Positions 1-6,683 of a DNA stretch of 11,877 bases are shown here, in pieces. The notes beneath the pieces are model-generated. The model saw nothing but the letters and a program-made list of their open reading frames with translations, was not told where the DNA came from and did not search any database. The stretch comes from Elusimicrobiota bacterium. Lineage in GTDB: Bacteria > CG03 > SLGR01. The stretch is from NCBI GenBank assembly GCA_012511615.1, contig JAAZFS010000130.1:1-11877 (forward strand), in the 5' to 3' direction. Numbering within the stretch: the stretch's first letter is position 1; every line of letters begins with the position of its first letter. The position numbers were made by a program, and so were the translations under genes.

Positions 1-612
1 CTAACTGAAAACTTCATTGTCTACTCCATCCACAGTCACTTTTGTGCCATTCTGATCTAGAGTTTTATTACTTCCAAAATTTCCACTCCACATATGATTG
101 AACTCGTCCTCATAAATACGGGCAAGTTCCGCTGATTTAATAACCAGTGCATTATTGTTTCCAGTGATAAATCCCCCTCTTGTCGGGTTGGCTGAGCCCA
201 TCCATATGGCCTTGTCTTTGATAACCAAAAATTTGTTATGCATTATGCTCCCGCCCTTTTTCTTGTTTATGGAGGAGTCAAGAGTATTATAGTCCGTATC
301 GCTGGTTGAATTGTCTTTTATAAAATAAACATTTGTCCCAGCTTGAGCGGCAGTATTTAAGGCCCCCATAATAGAGTTATCTGAAATTTCATAGAAAGCA
401 GCATAAATGGTATCTGATGGAGTTGCGGAATTAATAAGATTTACAAGTGAATCGTCTAAGCCCACTTCGGGGTTGGATATTATTGAAGTAGATACCCCCT
501 CTTCGGGAGTATTAAAAAACACATTTATATTCTCCGTAATAGCAAAGGCCGGTGAATATATAAAAAAAAGAAAAGCAAGAATACTTGCAGTTCCAGAAAA
601 CAAAAACCTCAT
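1..612 (-). CDS. Exported phospholipase D-family protein with one, imperfect HKD motif
   Basis: A 203-residue protein with a signal peptide (basic start, hydrophobic core about residues 4-20, likely cleavage after AFA at 24). The rest resembles one phospholipase D/Nuc-type domain: an early beta strand (NVFF, 30-33), a helix of the type that lines up phosphodiester substrates, and the catalytic block at 124-144 (MHNKF followed by GSANPT). Nuc-like members act as homodimers on nucleic acids or phospholipids. In the canonical HxKx4D motif the Asp should be residue 132, but that position is Lys and an Asp follows at 133, so activity is uncertain. The conserved GSxN (139-142) is present. The start is supported by an AAGGA ribosome site 8 nt upstream, the only good one in the cluster. 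The stop is TAG at the window edge. The last residues (NEVFS) resemble the opening strand of such a domain, so a second domain may have been lost. It lies 31 bp after the SpoVG-repeat gene. Family call fairly sure; substrate unknown. Confidence 0.8.
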   Translation of the reverse strand: MRFLFSGTASILAFLFFIYSPAFAITENINVFFNTPEEGVSTSIISNPEVGLDDSLVNLINSATPSDTIYAAFYEISDNSIMGALNTAAQAGTNVYFIKDNSTSDTDYNTLDSSINKKKGGSIMHNKFLVIKDKAIWMGSANPTRGGFITGNNNALVIKSAELARIYEDEFNHMWSGNFGSNKTLDQNGTKVTVDGVDNEVFS

Positions 613-620
613 ATCAAAAA

Positions 621-625
621 TCCTT
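621..625 (-). promoter_or_regulatory. Ribosome binding site of the PLD-family gene
   Basis: AAGGA on the minus strand, separated by 8 nt from the ATG at 612-610. It is notable because the other seven genes in the window have no comparable purine-rich site at this distance. It also decides the start: an ATG a little further upstream runs into a TGA after four codons. Confidence 0.6.
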
Positions 626-643
626 CATTGCCTTCTTAATCTA

Positions 644-1789
644 TCAGGGTTGCTGACGATACTTTTTAAGTAGGGCAGCCTCCATTGCCTCCCTCAAATT
701 CCGGTTTATAGGAATAATCTGGTCATTATATCCGCCATCTACCTTCTCTGAAGGCCAGCTGACGAAAGCATCATACTTGGCACCGTCTATTATTACACAT
801 TCTATCTCAAGCGCCTGGTTTAGTGTAACCGCACAGAAATACTTTAGGGAGCTCTCTCTATCAAACTTATCAAATTTAGAAATTTCAAAACCCACCTCTG
901 CATACTTTTCCTGAGAGGGCTGTCCGGTATCTATTGCATTTCTTATCTCGTTTCTTAAAGGCCGAGAGAATATCCTCATCTGATCATATTCCCTACCTGT
1001 ATCAGATACACTTACAGGAAACTCTAGAAAAGTCTGACCTCTTCTTTCATAAACTCTTATATCATTTATCCTTACTGCATAGTTTAAATCCACACTAGCT
1101 ACTGCCAAAAGATCCGCACCAGCAGATTTCTTTTCAACCTCAACATTTGTGACAGTTAAGGGAGTATCTATCACTCCTTCTCTTACATTTACCTTAACAT
1201 CAGGAACCGATGGACCAGCTTTTAAGATTTCCTGGTAGGATTCTTTAAGGTCAGTCTCTACAATGTCTTTCACCCTACGGTTAATCAACTTAACCTGATC
1301 TACCCAGGAACGCTCACCTATGGTTTTATCGGGAGCTCTTGCAGGCCAGGATATCCAAAGATCTTTATCCCTCTGAGATTCCATAACTTTCACATCAACA
1401 TCAAGTACACCATTAAAGGTAACTTCTGCAAAGGCCTTTAGAGATGAGCCCTCTCTATCAAAGGGAGATAGTTTGGTAATCTGGTAGTTGATTCGCTTGC
1501 TAGGTTCCCGGCTGGGACGATTGGTCCTAACCGCTTCTTCCACCACATCATAGGCTTCTTTTGTTCTAAATCTTACTACGGGCTGACGCTCGCCAGAATC
1601 AGGGATATAGGCAGGAAGGACAAGTTTTCCATCCTGTAATTCTATCTCATTAATCTCTATAACCCCATTTATGAGCACACTTACCATATCACCTTTTTTA
1701 TCAATATCGGTGACTGAAATGCTCTGAGCCGAGAGCATAAGAGTTGATGAGCATAAAAGACCGGCTAATAATATAAGTTTTTTTGCCAT
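644..1789 (-). CDS. Exported protein built of four SpoVG-like domains
   Basis: 381 residues. Residues 1-21 form a type I signal peptide (KK, hydrophobic core, LSA before Gln22). Cys13 lacks a proper lipobox, so a lipoprotein is unlikely. The mature part reads as four consecutive domains resembling SpoVG: about 23-90, 100-187, 211-288 and 299-377. Domains 2 and 4 fit best. Each has an opening strand, a DRE-S-LK turn, an A-VT-N strand, the V-V-D hairpin, an ISWP or VSWP strand where Bacillus SpoVG has VAMP, then a D...INR segment and a C-terminal helix ending in KESY or KKY. Domains 1+2 and 3+4 look like copies of a two-domain unit. SpoVG is normally a single cytoplasmic domain of about 90 residues that binds nucleic acid; an exported four-fold version is not something I recognise. 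The gene starts 15 bp after the PorV-like gene with no Shine-Dalgarno site. Fold assignment is by eye; function unknown. Confidence 0.75.
   Translation of the reverse strand: MAKKLILLAGLLCSSTLMLSAQSISVTDIDKKGDMVSVLINGVIEINEIELQDGKLVLPAYIPDSGERQPVVRFRTKEAYDVVEEAVRTNRPSREPSKRINYQITKLSPFDREGSSLKAFAEVTFNGVLDVDVKVMESQRDKDLWISWPARAPDKTIGERSWVDQVKLINRRVKDIVETDLKESYQEILKAGPSVPDVKVNVREGVIDTPLTVTNVEVEKKSAGADLLAVASVDLNYAVRINDIRVYERRGQTFLEFPVSVSDTGREYDQMRIFSRPLRNEIRNAIDTGQPSQEKYAEVGFEISKFDKFDRESSLKYFCAVTLNQALEIECVIIDGAKYDAFVSWPSEKVDGGYNDQIIPINRNLREAMEAALLKKYRQQP
659..1723 (-). repeat. Four-fold SpoVG-like domain repeat (two duplicated pairs)
   Basis: Protein-level repeats inside the 381-residue gene, in coding order: domain 1 at 1723-1520, domain 2 at 1492-1229, domain 3 at 1159-926 and domain 4 at 895-659. 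A short Pro-Ser-Glu linker (RPSREP, QPSQEK) follows domains 1 and 3. Domains 2 and 4 share the FDRE-SSLK turn and the SWP strand. This supports duplication of a pair rather than four independent additions. Divergence is large, so the duplication is old. Confidence 0.65.
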
Positions 1790-1804
1790 AGTTTTATTAG
1801 TTTA

Positions 1805-2752
1805 TCAGAAACGGTAACTGGTAGTAAAACGGTGACTCCCCATATTATCACCAAATGTAAAAGAGATTACGGCAGCATAATCAAGTCTGAATACATGGCT
1901 TCCAAAGAATTTTTCAATGCTGGCACCCAGAGCCAGTTCATTACCATTTATTCCCCCTCTTACACCAAGGGAATTATTCATAAGCCAACCTTCTACACCT
2001 ACTGCCCAGGAAAAACCACCATCATGTTCGTGATTCCTGTATCCGAGTACCAGTTCGGGAGTTAAAGAATCAAAGGCCCCTACAAAGACCAGTTTCTTGG
2101 CAACGCCCAGCTTGGCCTCCAGCGGGACTATATCCTTTCCTGCTAGACCCACGTCAGCCGGAAGAAGGTTCTTTAGAGTAAGCCCTATGGGAAGACCATA
2201 AACTGGCTGAAAAATTAAACCGATATCTGCGGTAACGGCGCTCTTACCATCCTTAGAAGTAATGGGATCACCTAAATCTCTCAGGGCATCATCCCATTTA
2301 TACTTATTTGCTAAATACCTTAGACTAACCCCTCCAGAAAGAGACATAGGATAGAAATTAAGCATTTCAGTAAAATCTTTCGCTGCAGTTAATTGGATGG
2401 TAGTTTCACTATACTTGCCATCTCCATCGAAAGTAGCAGCAGCAAAACCAAAATTAGCAATATCATCCAAAGGATAGGCAAAGGCCAGAAATCCCATATT
2501 AAGACTTAACCCGTCTAAGCCTGCATAGGGCTTATGATAAGATAAGACTGCCTCCTTCATAAAAATATCTGACAAACCAGCTGGGTTCCACATCATAGCC
2601 GACGCATCATTTACCGAGGCCATAAATGCCCCTGCCTTACCAGCTCCACGGGCACCCCAACCGTAATCCTGAAAACCTGCAAGACTAAATGAAGACAAAC
2701 CTAAAAAGAAAGCAATGGAAAATAGAAATATTTTATAGAATCTTTTCATCAT
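1805..2752 (-). CDS. PorV/PorQ-family (UPF0164-like) outer-membrane beta-barrel protein
   Basis: 315 residues with a signal peptide (MMKR then a hydrophobic stretch, likely cleavage after SLA at 25). The mature N-terminus carries the family hallmark: G-ARGAGKAGAFMA followed by DASAMMWNPAGLS (about residues 34-61), as in PorV, PorQ and FadL-like barrels. Alternating beta strands fill the rest. The protein ends in Tyr-Arg-Phe, the aromatic C-terminus recognised by the BAM machinery. PorV is known in type IX secretion as the outer-membrane shuttle that carries cargo with C-terminal signals. The ATG overlaps the stop of the upstream 1296-residue cargo-like gene by 4 bp (ATGA), which implies translational coupling and suggests the two act together. 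No Shine-Dalgarno site. The second ATG, one codon in, is an equally good start. Family call good; partner assignment is inference. A simple transport porin is the alternative. Confidence 0.8.
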   Translation of the reverse strand: MMKRFYKIFLFSIAFFLGLSSFSLAGFQDYGWGARGAGKAGAFMASVNDASAMMWNPAGLSDIFMKEAVLSYHKPYAGLDGLSLNMGFLAFAYPLDDIANFGFAAATFDGDGKYSETTIQLTAAKDFTEMLNFYPMSLSGGVSLRYLANKYKWDDALRDLGDPITSKDGKSAVTADIGLIFQPVYGLPIGLTLKNLLPADVGLAGKDIVPLEAKLGVAKKLVFVGAFDSLTPELVLGYRNHEHDGGFSWAVGVEGWLMNNSLGVRGGINGNELALGASIEKFFGSHVFRLDYAAVISFTFGDNMGSHRFTTSYRF

Positions 2753-5700
2753 TTAACTATCACTACACTTCCGTATTTATAGCCCCCATTTACCTTAACT
2801 CGGTAAATATAAAGTCCAGACTCTATCTTAATACTTCCACTCTCTGCAGGATTCCATACTATAAAGCTAGAATCTCCCCGGTTCTTCTTAAAGACTTCAT
2901 TTCCTTTTACATCGGTAATAAGTACTTCTTCCGCCTCAGAACCAAATACTATTTCTGGATTAGAGGGAGTAGAAAAACTTTGCTCTGGTGCCGCATCAGT
3001 CTGACGTTCCACCTCTATCCAACCCGCAGCAGGATAAAGGGTCTGATTGGATCCATCACTGGCTTCAATCCTATACCTGAAACCACTGCTTCCTATCAGG
3101 TTAGAATCCACTTCAAATTGAAAGTCGTATTTTTTAATATCCGTCAAGGGCTCAAAGCTTAAGATATCTGATTTTTCTTCTGGCAGACTCTCTATATAAA
3201 CAGTAGCAGCACCAACCCTAAAGTTATCAGTCACAGTAAACTCTATATATATAGTTCCTCTATTTAAGGCTGAAGAATCTAAGTCAATATGACTTATGAC
3301 CGGAGCTTCAGCGTCTGGAGGAGACAGGACTCCACCAGAAAATTCGCTAAGCTCATTGAAATCATCCATTGCTTGCAGCCAGTATTTGTAATAGAGCTGA
3401 CCATCATCTACTTCATCAACATAGGATAGTCCCTCGACAGTTGCCAAAGGCTCCGCATCTTCAAACTTTAGATTAGAACTATTACCAGACGACCGCCTAA
3501 TCCAATATGTCTTAACATCCGGCTCTTTCGCTTTATCCCAAGACAAAGTAATCTTGCTTAAGCCGTCAGTTCTTCTTGCCTTAAATCCAGTAGGCACAAT
3601 TGGAGGAAAATTCATAGGAGCTGATAGAGCCTGATGACCCTTTTTCCTAGACAAATCGTCTATGAGAGACTTATTCCCATTTTTGTCCACGCCCTGAATA
3701 GCAAAATAGTACGTCCTATTAGGATAAAGTCCATCTACAGTAATGCTATTGTTTTTCGTAGTTAGAGTTCCAGTATATTCATCGCGAGCGCCGTCAGAAA
3801 TAGAATTCCACCAGACTGGGGGAGTTGAATCATCTACCGAATAGGTGTCATATTTGATTATATAGTGACCCAATCCATCACGCATGTAGGGATGAGACCA
3901 AGAAAGATTTATTGCCTGAATATCATCATGTGGCAATGCCTTAAGATCCTTAACCGGCTGAATCAAGCAAGGCCAATCAGATGGTGGCTTTACATCTGAG
4001 AACCAAACTGCACCAATAAGAAGCTCAGAATCTTTTGGTATACCTTGGTCATCATCGTATCTGACAGCTATCCAAGCGCCGCCATCATTCCCAGTACCTG
4101 TCGCAGTATGAGTAAATTCTATCTTCGTCCACTCATCGGTATCAATTTTCGTTGGACCCATTTTCCTATAAGCGTTATCAGAGTGAGCCTGTCTGAATCC
4201 TAGATTAAGCATACCCTTACCCTTAACCCAGGCTTCAACATAATAGGTTTTGTTAGCTACCATGCTCTTTCCATACTGAGTAAGGGTTTTATCTGTCTTG
4301 GCTGTAGCTTTAAGTTTGGCCGAAGATGGACCATAAAGACCATCTGAGCTTTCTTCAATTGTCACATCCACATTCCAGTCTTCGGGATGGCCACCCAGCC
4401 AACTAGAGAAAAATTCGTTTGTAACAAGGTTCAGGCCAGCCTCTACCGCAGTAATTGTTAAATCTATCGGTGGTTGGCCACCATTATCAAAATTCACTGT
4501 CAATACATAGTAATCACCAGCATTTTTCAAAAGACCTTTAAGGTAAGAATTCTTGATTGTCAAAGAAGAAGAACCGTCCACTTTATTGCCTATCGTGTAA
4601 TTTGAATCACCAATAGGACTACCACTTAAATCTATTGAGGTTACCTCTTCGGCATCATTCCAAGTAATTGTAGTCATTATATCATCAGCCCTATCAACAT
4701 TGTAGGAAAAATCAGTTTGACTTATTTCAGGGGGATTACCAGTTTTAATTGTAAGCGTTACTGGATCACCCACATCAAATTCCACTGTAAGTTCTATTTC
4801 TGCTGGAGCTGCGGGAAGTGCACTTGAAAGATAAGTCCCTAAAATTATCAGTTTCCCGCCAGCTGTAGTAGTATAATCCTGACCAAACGTAAGCGTTTCT
4901 GAGCCCTTCTTGATAGAGGTTATTTGGCCAGATCCATTCCAGATTATTGTGGTTTCTACATCAGCCGGCTGACTGGGATCAAAGATAAGCGATTCTGGAT
5001 CTAAGCCCGCAAATGGCCAGCCCTTGGGAGAGGGCTCATTAGAAAACCAGACGGCACCCACATAAAGCACATCACCATCCGAAATGTACTTAGCTCTTAT
5101 ATCAGGCCCGCCACCAGGTCCATCATTTGTGGGAGTATGGGTGAAACTTACTTTTTGCCAGCTACTGGTATTTACATGTACTGCGTCTTCTTCTTCCATT
5201 TCACGATAACCATTTACAGTATGAGGATTTTTAAAACCAAGCCTAACAATCCCTGTTCCTTTAACAAAAACATCAAGGTAGAGAGGCACCTTTTCTACCT
5301 CCATATCTAGTTGCTGAACTCTGTTATTATTACTTTCTAGATTCCATTTAAGGGCATAATTCCCTACCATGCCCTGTCCACTCTCAGACCTAACGCATCT
5401 GGCCAACGTGGTTCCGCCCCAGAGTTTAGGATTATCATCTTCATCCCAGTCTTCAAAATTCCAGTTCTTCACCCAGTTTTCTCCGCCTTGGAGAGGACGG
5501 TGGGCTATGATTATAAATGGCACTAGCAGAGGATTACCAGATCCATCATGAAAAACTAAATCTAAACTTAATATTTCCTCATCATTTTTAAGATGCTCTT
5601 TAATAAAAGAATCATATATAATCAGATTGTCTCCTTCTGTTTTATATTCGACATTTTCTGTCAGAGCAGTGGGCCCATGGGCAACTTCTTGAAGAATTTT

Positions 5701-6639
5701 GGCATCATTCCAAGTGATAACAGTGGATAAATTATCTGGAGAATCGAGATTATATCTAATAGATGAGGGCGTTATAAATGGCTGGCCTGGGTCTAAAACA
5801 TTTGAATAGAATATATCATCAAGAAAAAGATTAGCATCGAGGTCGGTACTTCCTGTCATGTAAAAAGAAAAAGAATCCATTGGAGTTCCAGTATCTAGTA
5901 ATCCTTTTACAAAACCATCGTATCTGGTACCATCTACCCAAAGGTCCCAGATGCCAGAAGCAAGCGAATAATCGTCGCCATAGGCAGCATAGACCTGCTG
6001 ACTTGGTGAATTGTTAGCAAATATTTCTATAAGATAATTTTGTCCCTGATTAAACTTAGGAACTCCAGTAGCCTTCCAATTAGTAGAATCATCTCGGCGA
6101 GTGAGCGTGGCCGTGCCGTCGTTATTAAATACCCACCTAAGACCCGTAAAAACATCAGCAAAAGTTGCATTACCGGAAGAAAAATCATCTCCAATAACAA
6201 TATGAGCATTGCCCTTAGTCGCAGAGGAACCACCTGAAACATCACCCACTCTCATATTAAATGAAAGCCGGGCGACTTCACCGGGCGTGTAGCCGAATAT
6301 ATTAAATCTATTTTGAGCAGTAGATGTCGGCGCCTGAAGCCGCAATTCAGAGCCCGTCCCAAGTCCACAAGTTCCGGGATTATTTAAGAAAACTCCTCCG
6401 CCAGCGGATCCTACATGAACTAGCGCTGTCCCACCACCGAATGAAGGCGCAGGAAGAAACTCAGTACTCGCTCCACTTGTATGGGAGTCTTGTTCTGTGC
6501 CGAAATCATAAGTCCACTCTTCGGCAATAGCGTTGGTAGTTGAAATAAGAAAGGCGGTGAGTGTATAGAAAAACACTCTTTTTAATGTGCGAGCAGTCGT
6601 GGAAGTATCAGTATGACTATTTATAATATTTTTCATCAT
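2749..6639 (-). CDS. Giant exported carbohydrate-binding/FN3 surface protein with type IX-like C-terminal domain
   Basis: 1296 residues. Signal peptide with a long n-region (hydrophobic about 22-36, cleavage near AIA, 39). Domains in order, by eye: a lectin-like beta-sandwich (about 40-283); an X2-type (CBM_X2) module (286-378); a CBM4/9-like jelly roll (386-536); two more X2-like modules (543-634, 635-731); a second CBM4/9-like domain (735-888); two FN3 domains (894-1003, 1008-1105); an Ig-like domain (1110-1212); and a C-terminal sandwich (1218-1296) with ITDVKGNEV, SGLYIYRV and a basic final residue, like type A type IX sorting domains. The two jelly rolls share AVWFS and FTHT, so they arose by duplication. 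No catalytic domain or dockerin is visible, which suggests an adhesin or polysaccharide-binding scaffold. It has its own promoter on the preceding gene's stop and overlaps the downstream PorV-like gene by 4 bp. Export and modularity are sure; domain family names moderately so; ligand unknown. Confidence 0.8.
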   Translation of the reverse strand: MMKNIINSHTDTSTTARTLKRVFFYTLTAFLISTTNAIAEEWTYDFGTEQDSHTSGASTEFLPAPSFGGGTALVHVGSAGGGVFLNNPGTCGLGTGSELRLQAPTSTAQNRFNIFGYTPGEVARLSFNMRVGDVSGGSSATKGNAHIVIGDDFSSGNATFADVFTGLRWVFNNDGTATLTRRDDSTNWKATGVPKFNQGQNYLIEIFANNSPSQQVYAAYGDDYSLASGIWDLWVDGTRYDGFVKGLLDTGTPMDSFSFYMTGSTDLDANLFLDDIFYSNVLDPGQPFITPSSIRYNLDSPDNLSTVITWNDAKILQEVAHGPTALTENVEYKTEGDNLIIYDSFIKEHLKNDEEILSLDLVFHDGSGNPLLVPFIIIAHRPLQGGENWVKNWNFEDWDEDDNPKLWGGTTLARCVRSESGQGMVGNYALKWNLESNNNRVQQLDMEVEKVPLYLDVFVKGTGIVRLGFKNPHTVNGYREMEEEDAVHVNTSSWQKVSFTHTPTNDGPGGGPDIRAKYISDGDVLYVGAVWFSNEPSPKGWPFAGLDPESLIFDPSQPADVETTIIWNGSGQITSIKKGSETLTFGQDYTTTAGGKLIILGTYLSSALPAAPAEIELTVEFDVGDPVTLTIKTGNPPEISQTDFSYNVDRADDIMTTITWNDAEEVTSIDLSGSPIGDSNYTIGNKVDGSSSLTIKNSYLKGLLKNAGDYYVLTVNFDNGGQPPIDLTITAVEAGLNLVTNEFFSSWLGGHPEDWNVDVTIEESSDGLYGPSSAKLKATAKTDKTLTQYGKSMVANKTYYVEAWVKGKGMLNLGFRQAHSDNAYRKMGPTKIDTDEWTKIEFTHTATGTGNDGGAWIAVRYDDDQGIPKDSELLIGAVWFSDVKPPSDWPCLIQPVKDLKALPHDDIQAINLSWSHPYMRDGLGHYIIKYDTYSVDDSTPPVWWNSISDGARDEYTGTLTTKNNSITVDGLYPNRTYYFAIQGVDKNGNKSLIDDLSRKKGHQALSAPMNFPPIVPTGFKARRTDGLSKITLSWDKAKEPDVKTYWIRRSSGNSSNLKFEDAEPLATVEGLSYVDEVDDGQLYYKYWLQAMDDFNELSEFSGGVLSPPDAEAPVISHIDLDSSALNRGTIYIEFTVTDNFRVGAATVYIESLPEEKSDILSFEPLTDIKKYDFQFEVDSNLIGSSGFRYRIEASDGSNQTLYPAAGWIEVERQTDAAPEQSFSTPSNPEIVFGSEAEEVLITDVKGNEVFKKNRGDSSFIVWNPAESGSIKIESGLYIYRVKVNGGYKYGSVVIVK
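3976..5784 (-). repeat. Duplicated X2 and jelly-roll carbohydrate-binding modules
   Basis: Within the giant surface protein, X2-like modules lie at 5784-5506, 5013-4738 and 4737-4447, and the two CBM4/9-like modules at 5484-5032 and 4437-3976. The first and third X2 copies share TWNDA encoded by an identical 15-bp stretch (4651-4665 and 5701-5715). The jelly rolls share a Y-R-M segment, FTHT and GAVWFS at matching positions. The order X2-CBM-X2-X2-CBM suggests duplication of an X2-CBM unit plus one extra X2. Confidence 0.6.
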
Positions 6640-6654
6640 CTTAGCTTAAGAATA

Positions 6655-6683
6655 ATTCTAACAATAGTAAAATTTTTTGTCAA
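6655..6683 (-). promoter_or_regulatory. Sigma70-type promoter overlapping the pyruvate kinase stop codon
   Basis: On the minus strand a perfect TTGACA (6683-6678) is followed after exactly 17 bp by TAGAAT (6660-6655, five of six consensus bases). The pyruvate kinase TGA stop (6682-6680) is inside the -35 box. A start site about 7 nt past the -10 box would fall near 6648, leaving a leader of only some 8-10 nt before the ATG at 6639. This could uncouple the last four genes of the cluster from the first three. It is predicted from sequence only. Confidence 0.6.

Noticed and set aside
407..673. Plus-strand open frame of 88 codons
   Set aside because: It lies opposite the PLD-family and SpoVG-repeat genes and has no family signature; the minus-strand frames have signal peptides and motifs.
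644..1789. Lipoprotein signal for the SpoVG-repeat protein because of Cys13
   Set aside because: The residues before the Cys (Gly-Leu-Leu) do not fit a lipobox, while a normal cleavage site after LSA (21) does.
2689..3162. Plus-strand open frame of 157 codons
   Set aside because: Antisense to the end of the giant surface protein and the start of a barrel gene, both well supported; its composition (Tyr/Ile/Ser/Arg-rich, no domain) is typical of a shadow frame.
4651..5715. Identical 15-bp sequence at 4651-4665 and 5701-5715, considered as a mobile or recombination repeat
   Set aside because: Both copies encode the same TWNDA strand of homologous X2-like modules in the same frame, so domain duplication explains it.
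6027..6245. Minus-strand 72-codon frame overlapping the giant surface protein
   Set aside because: Out of frame within a continuous, domain-bearing gene; low-complexity Leu/Arg composition.
6640..6679. Terminator after pyruvate kinase
   Set aside because: Only a 5-bp AGAAT/ATTCT stem with a 1-nt loop is present; no GC-rich hairpin followed by a T-run.
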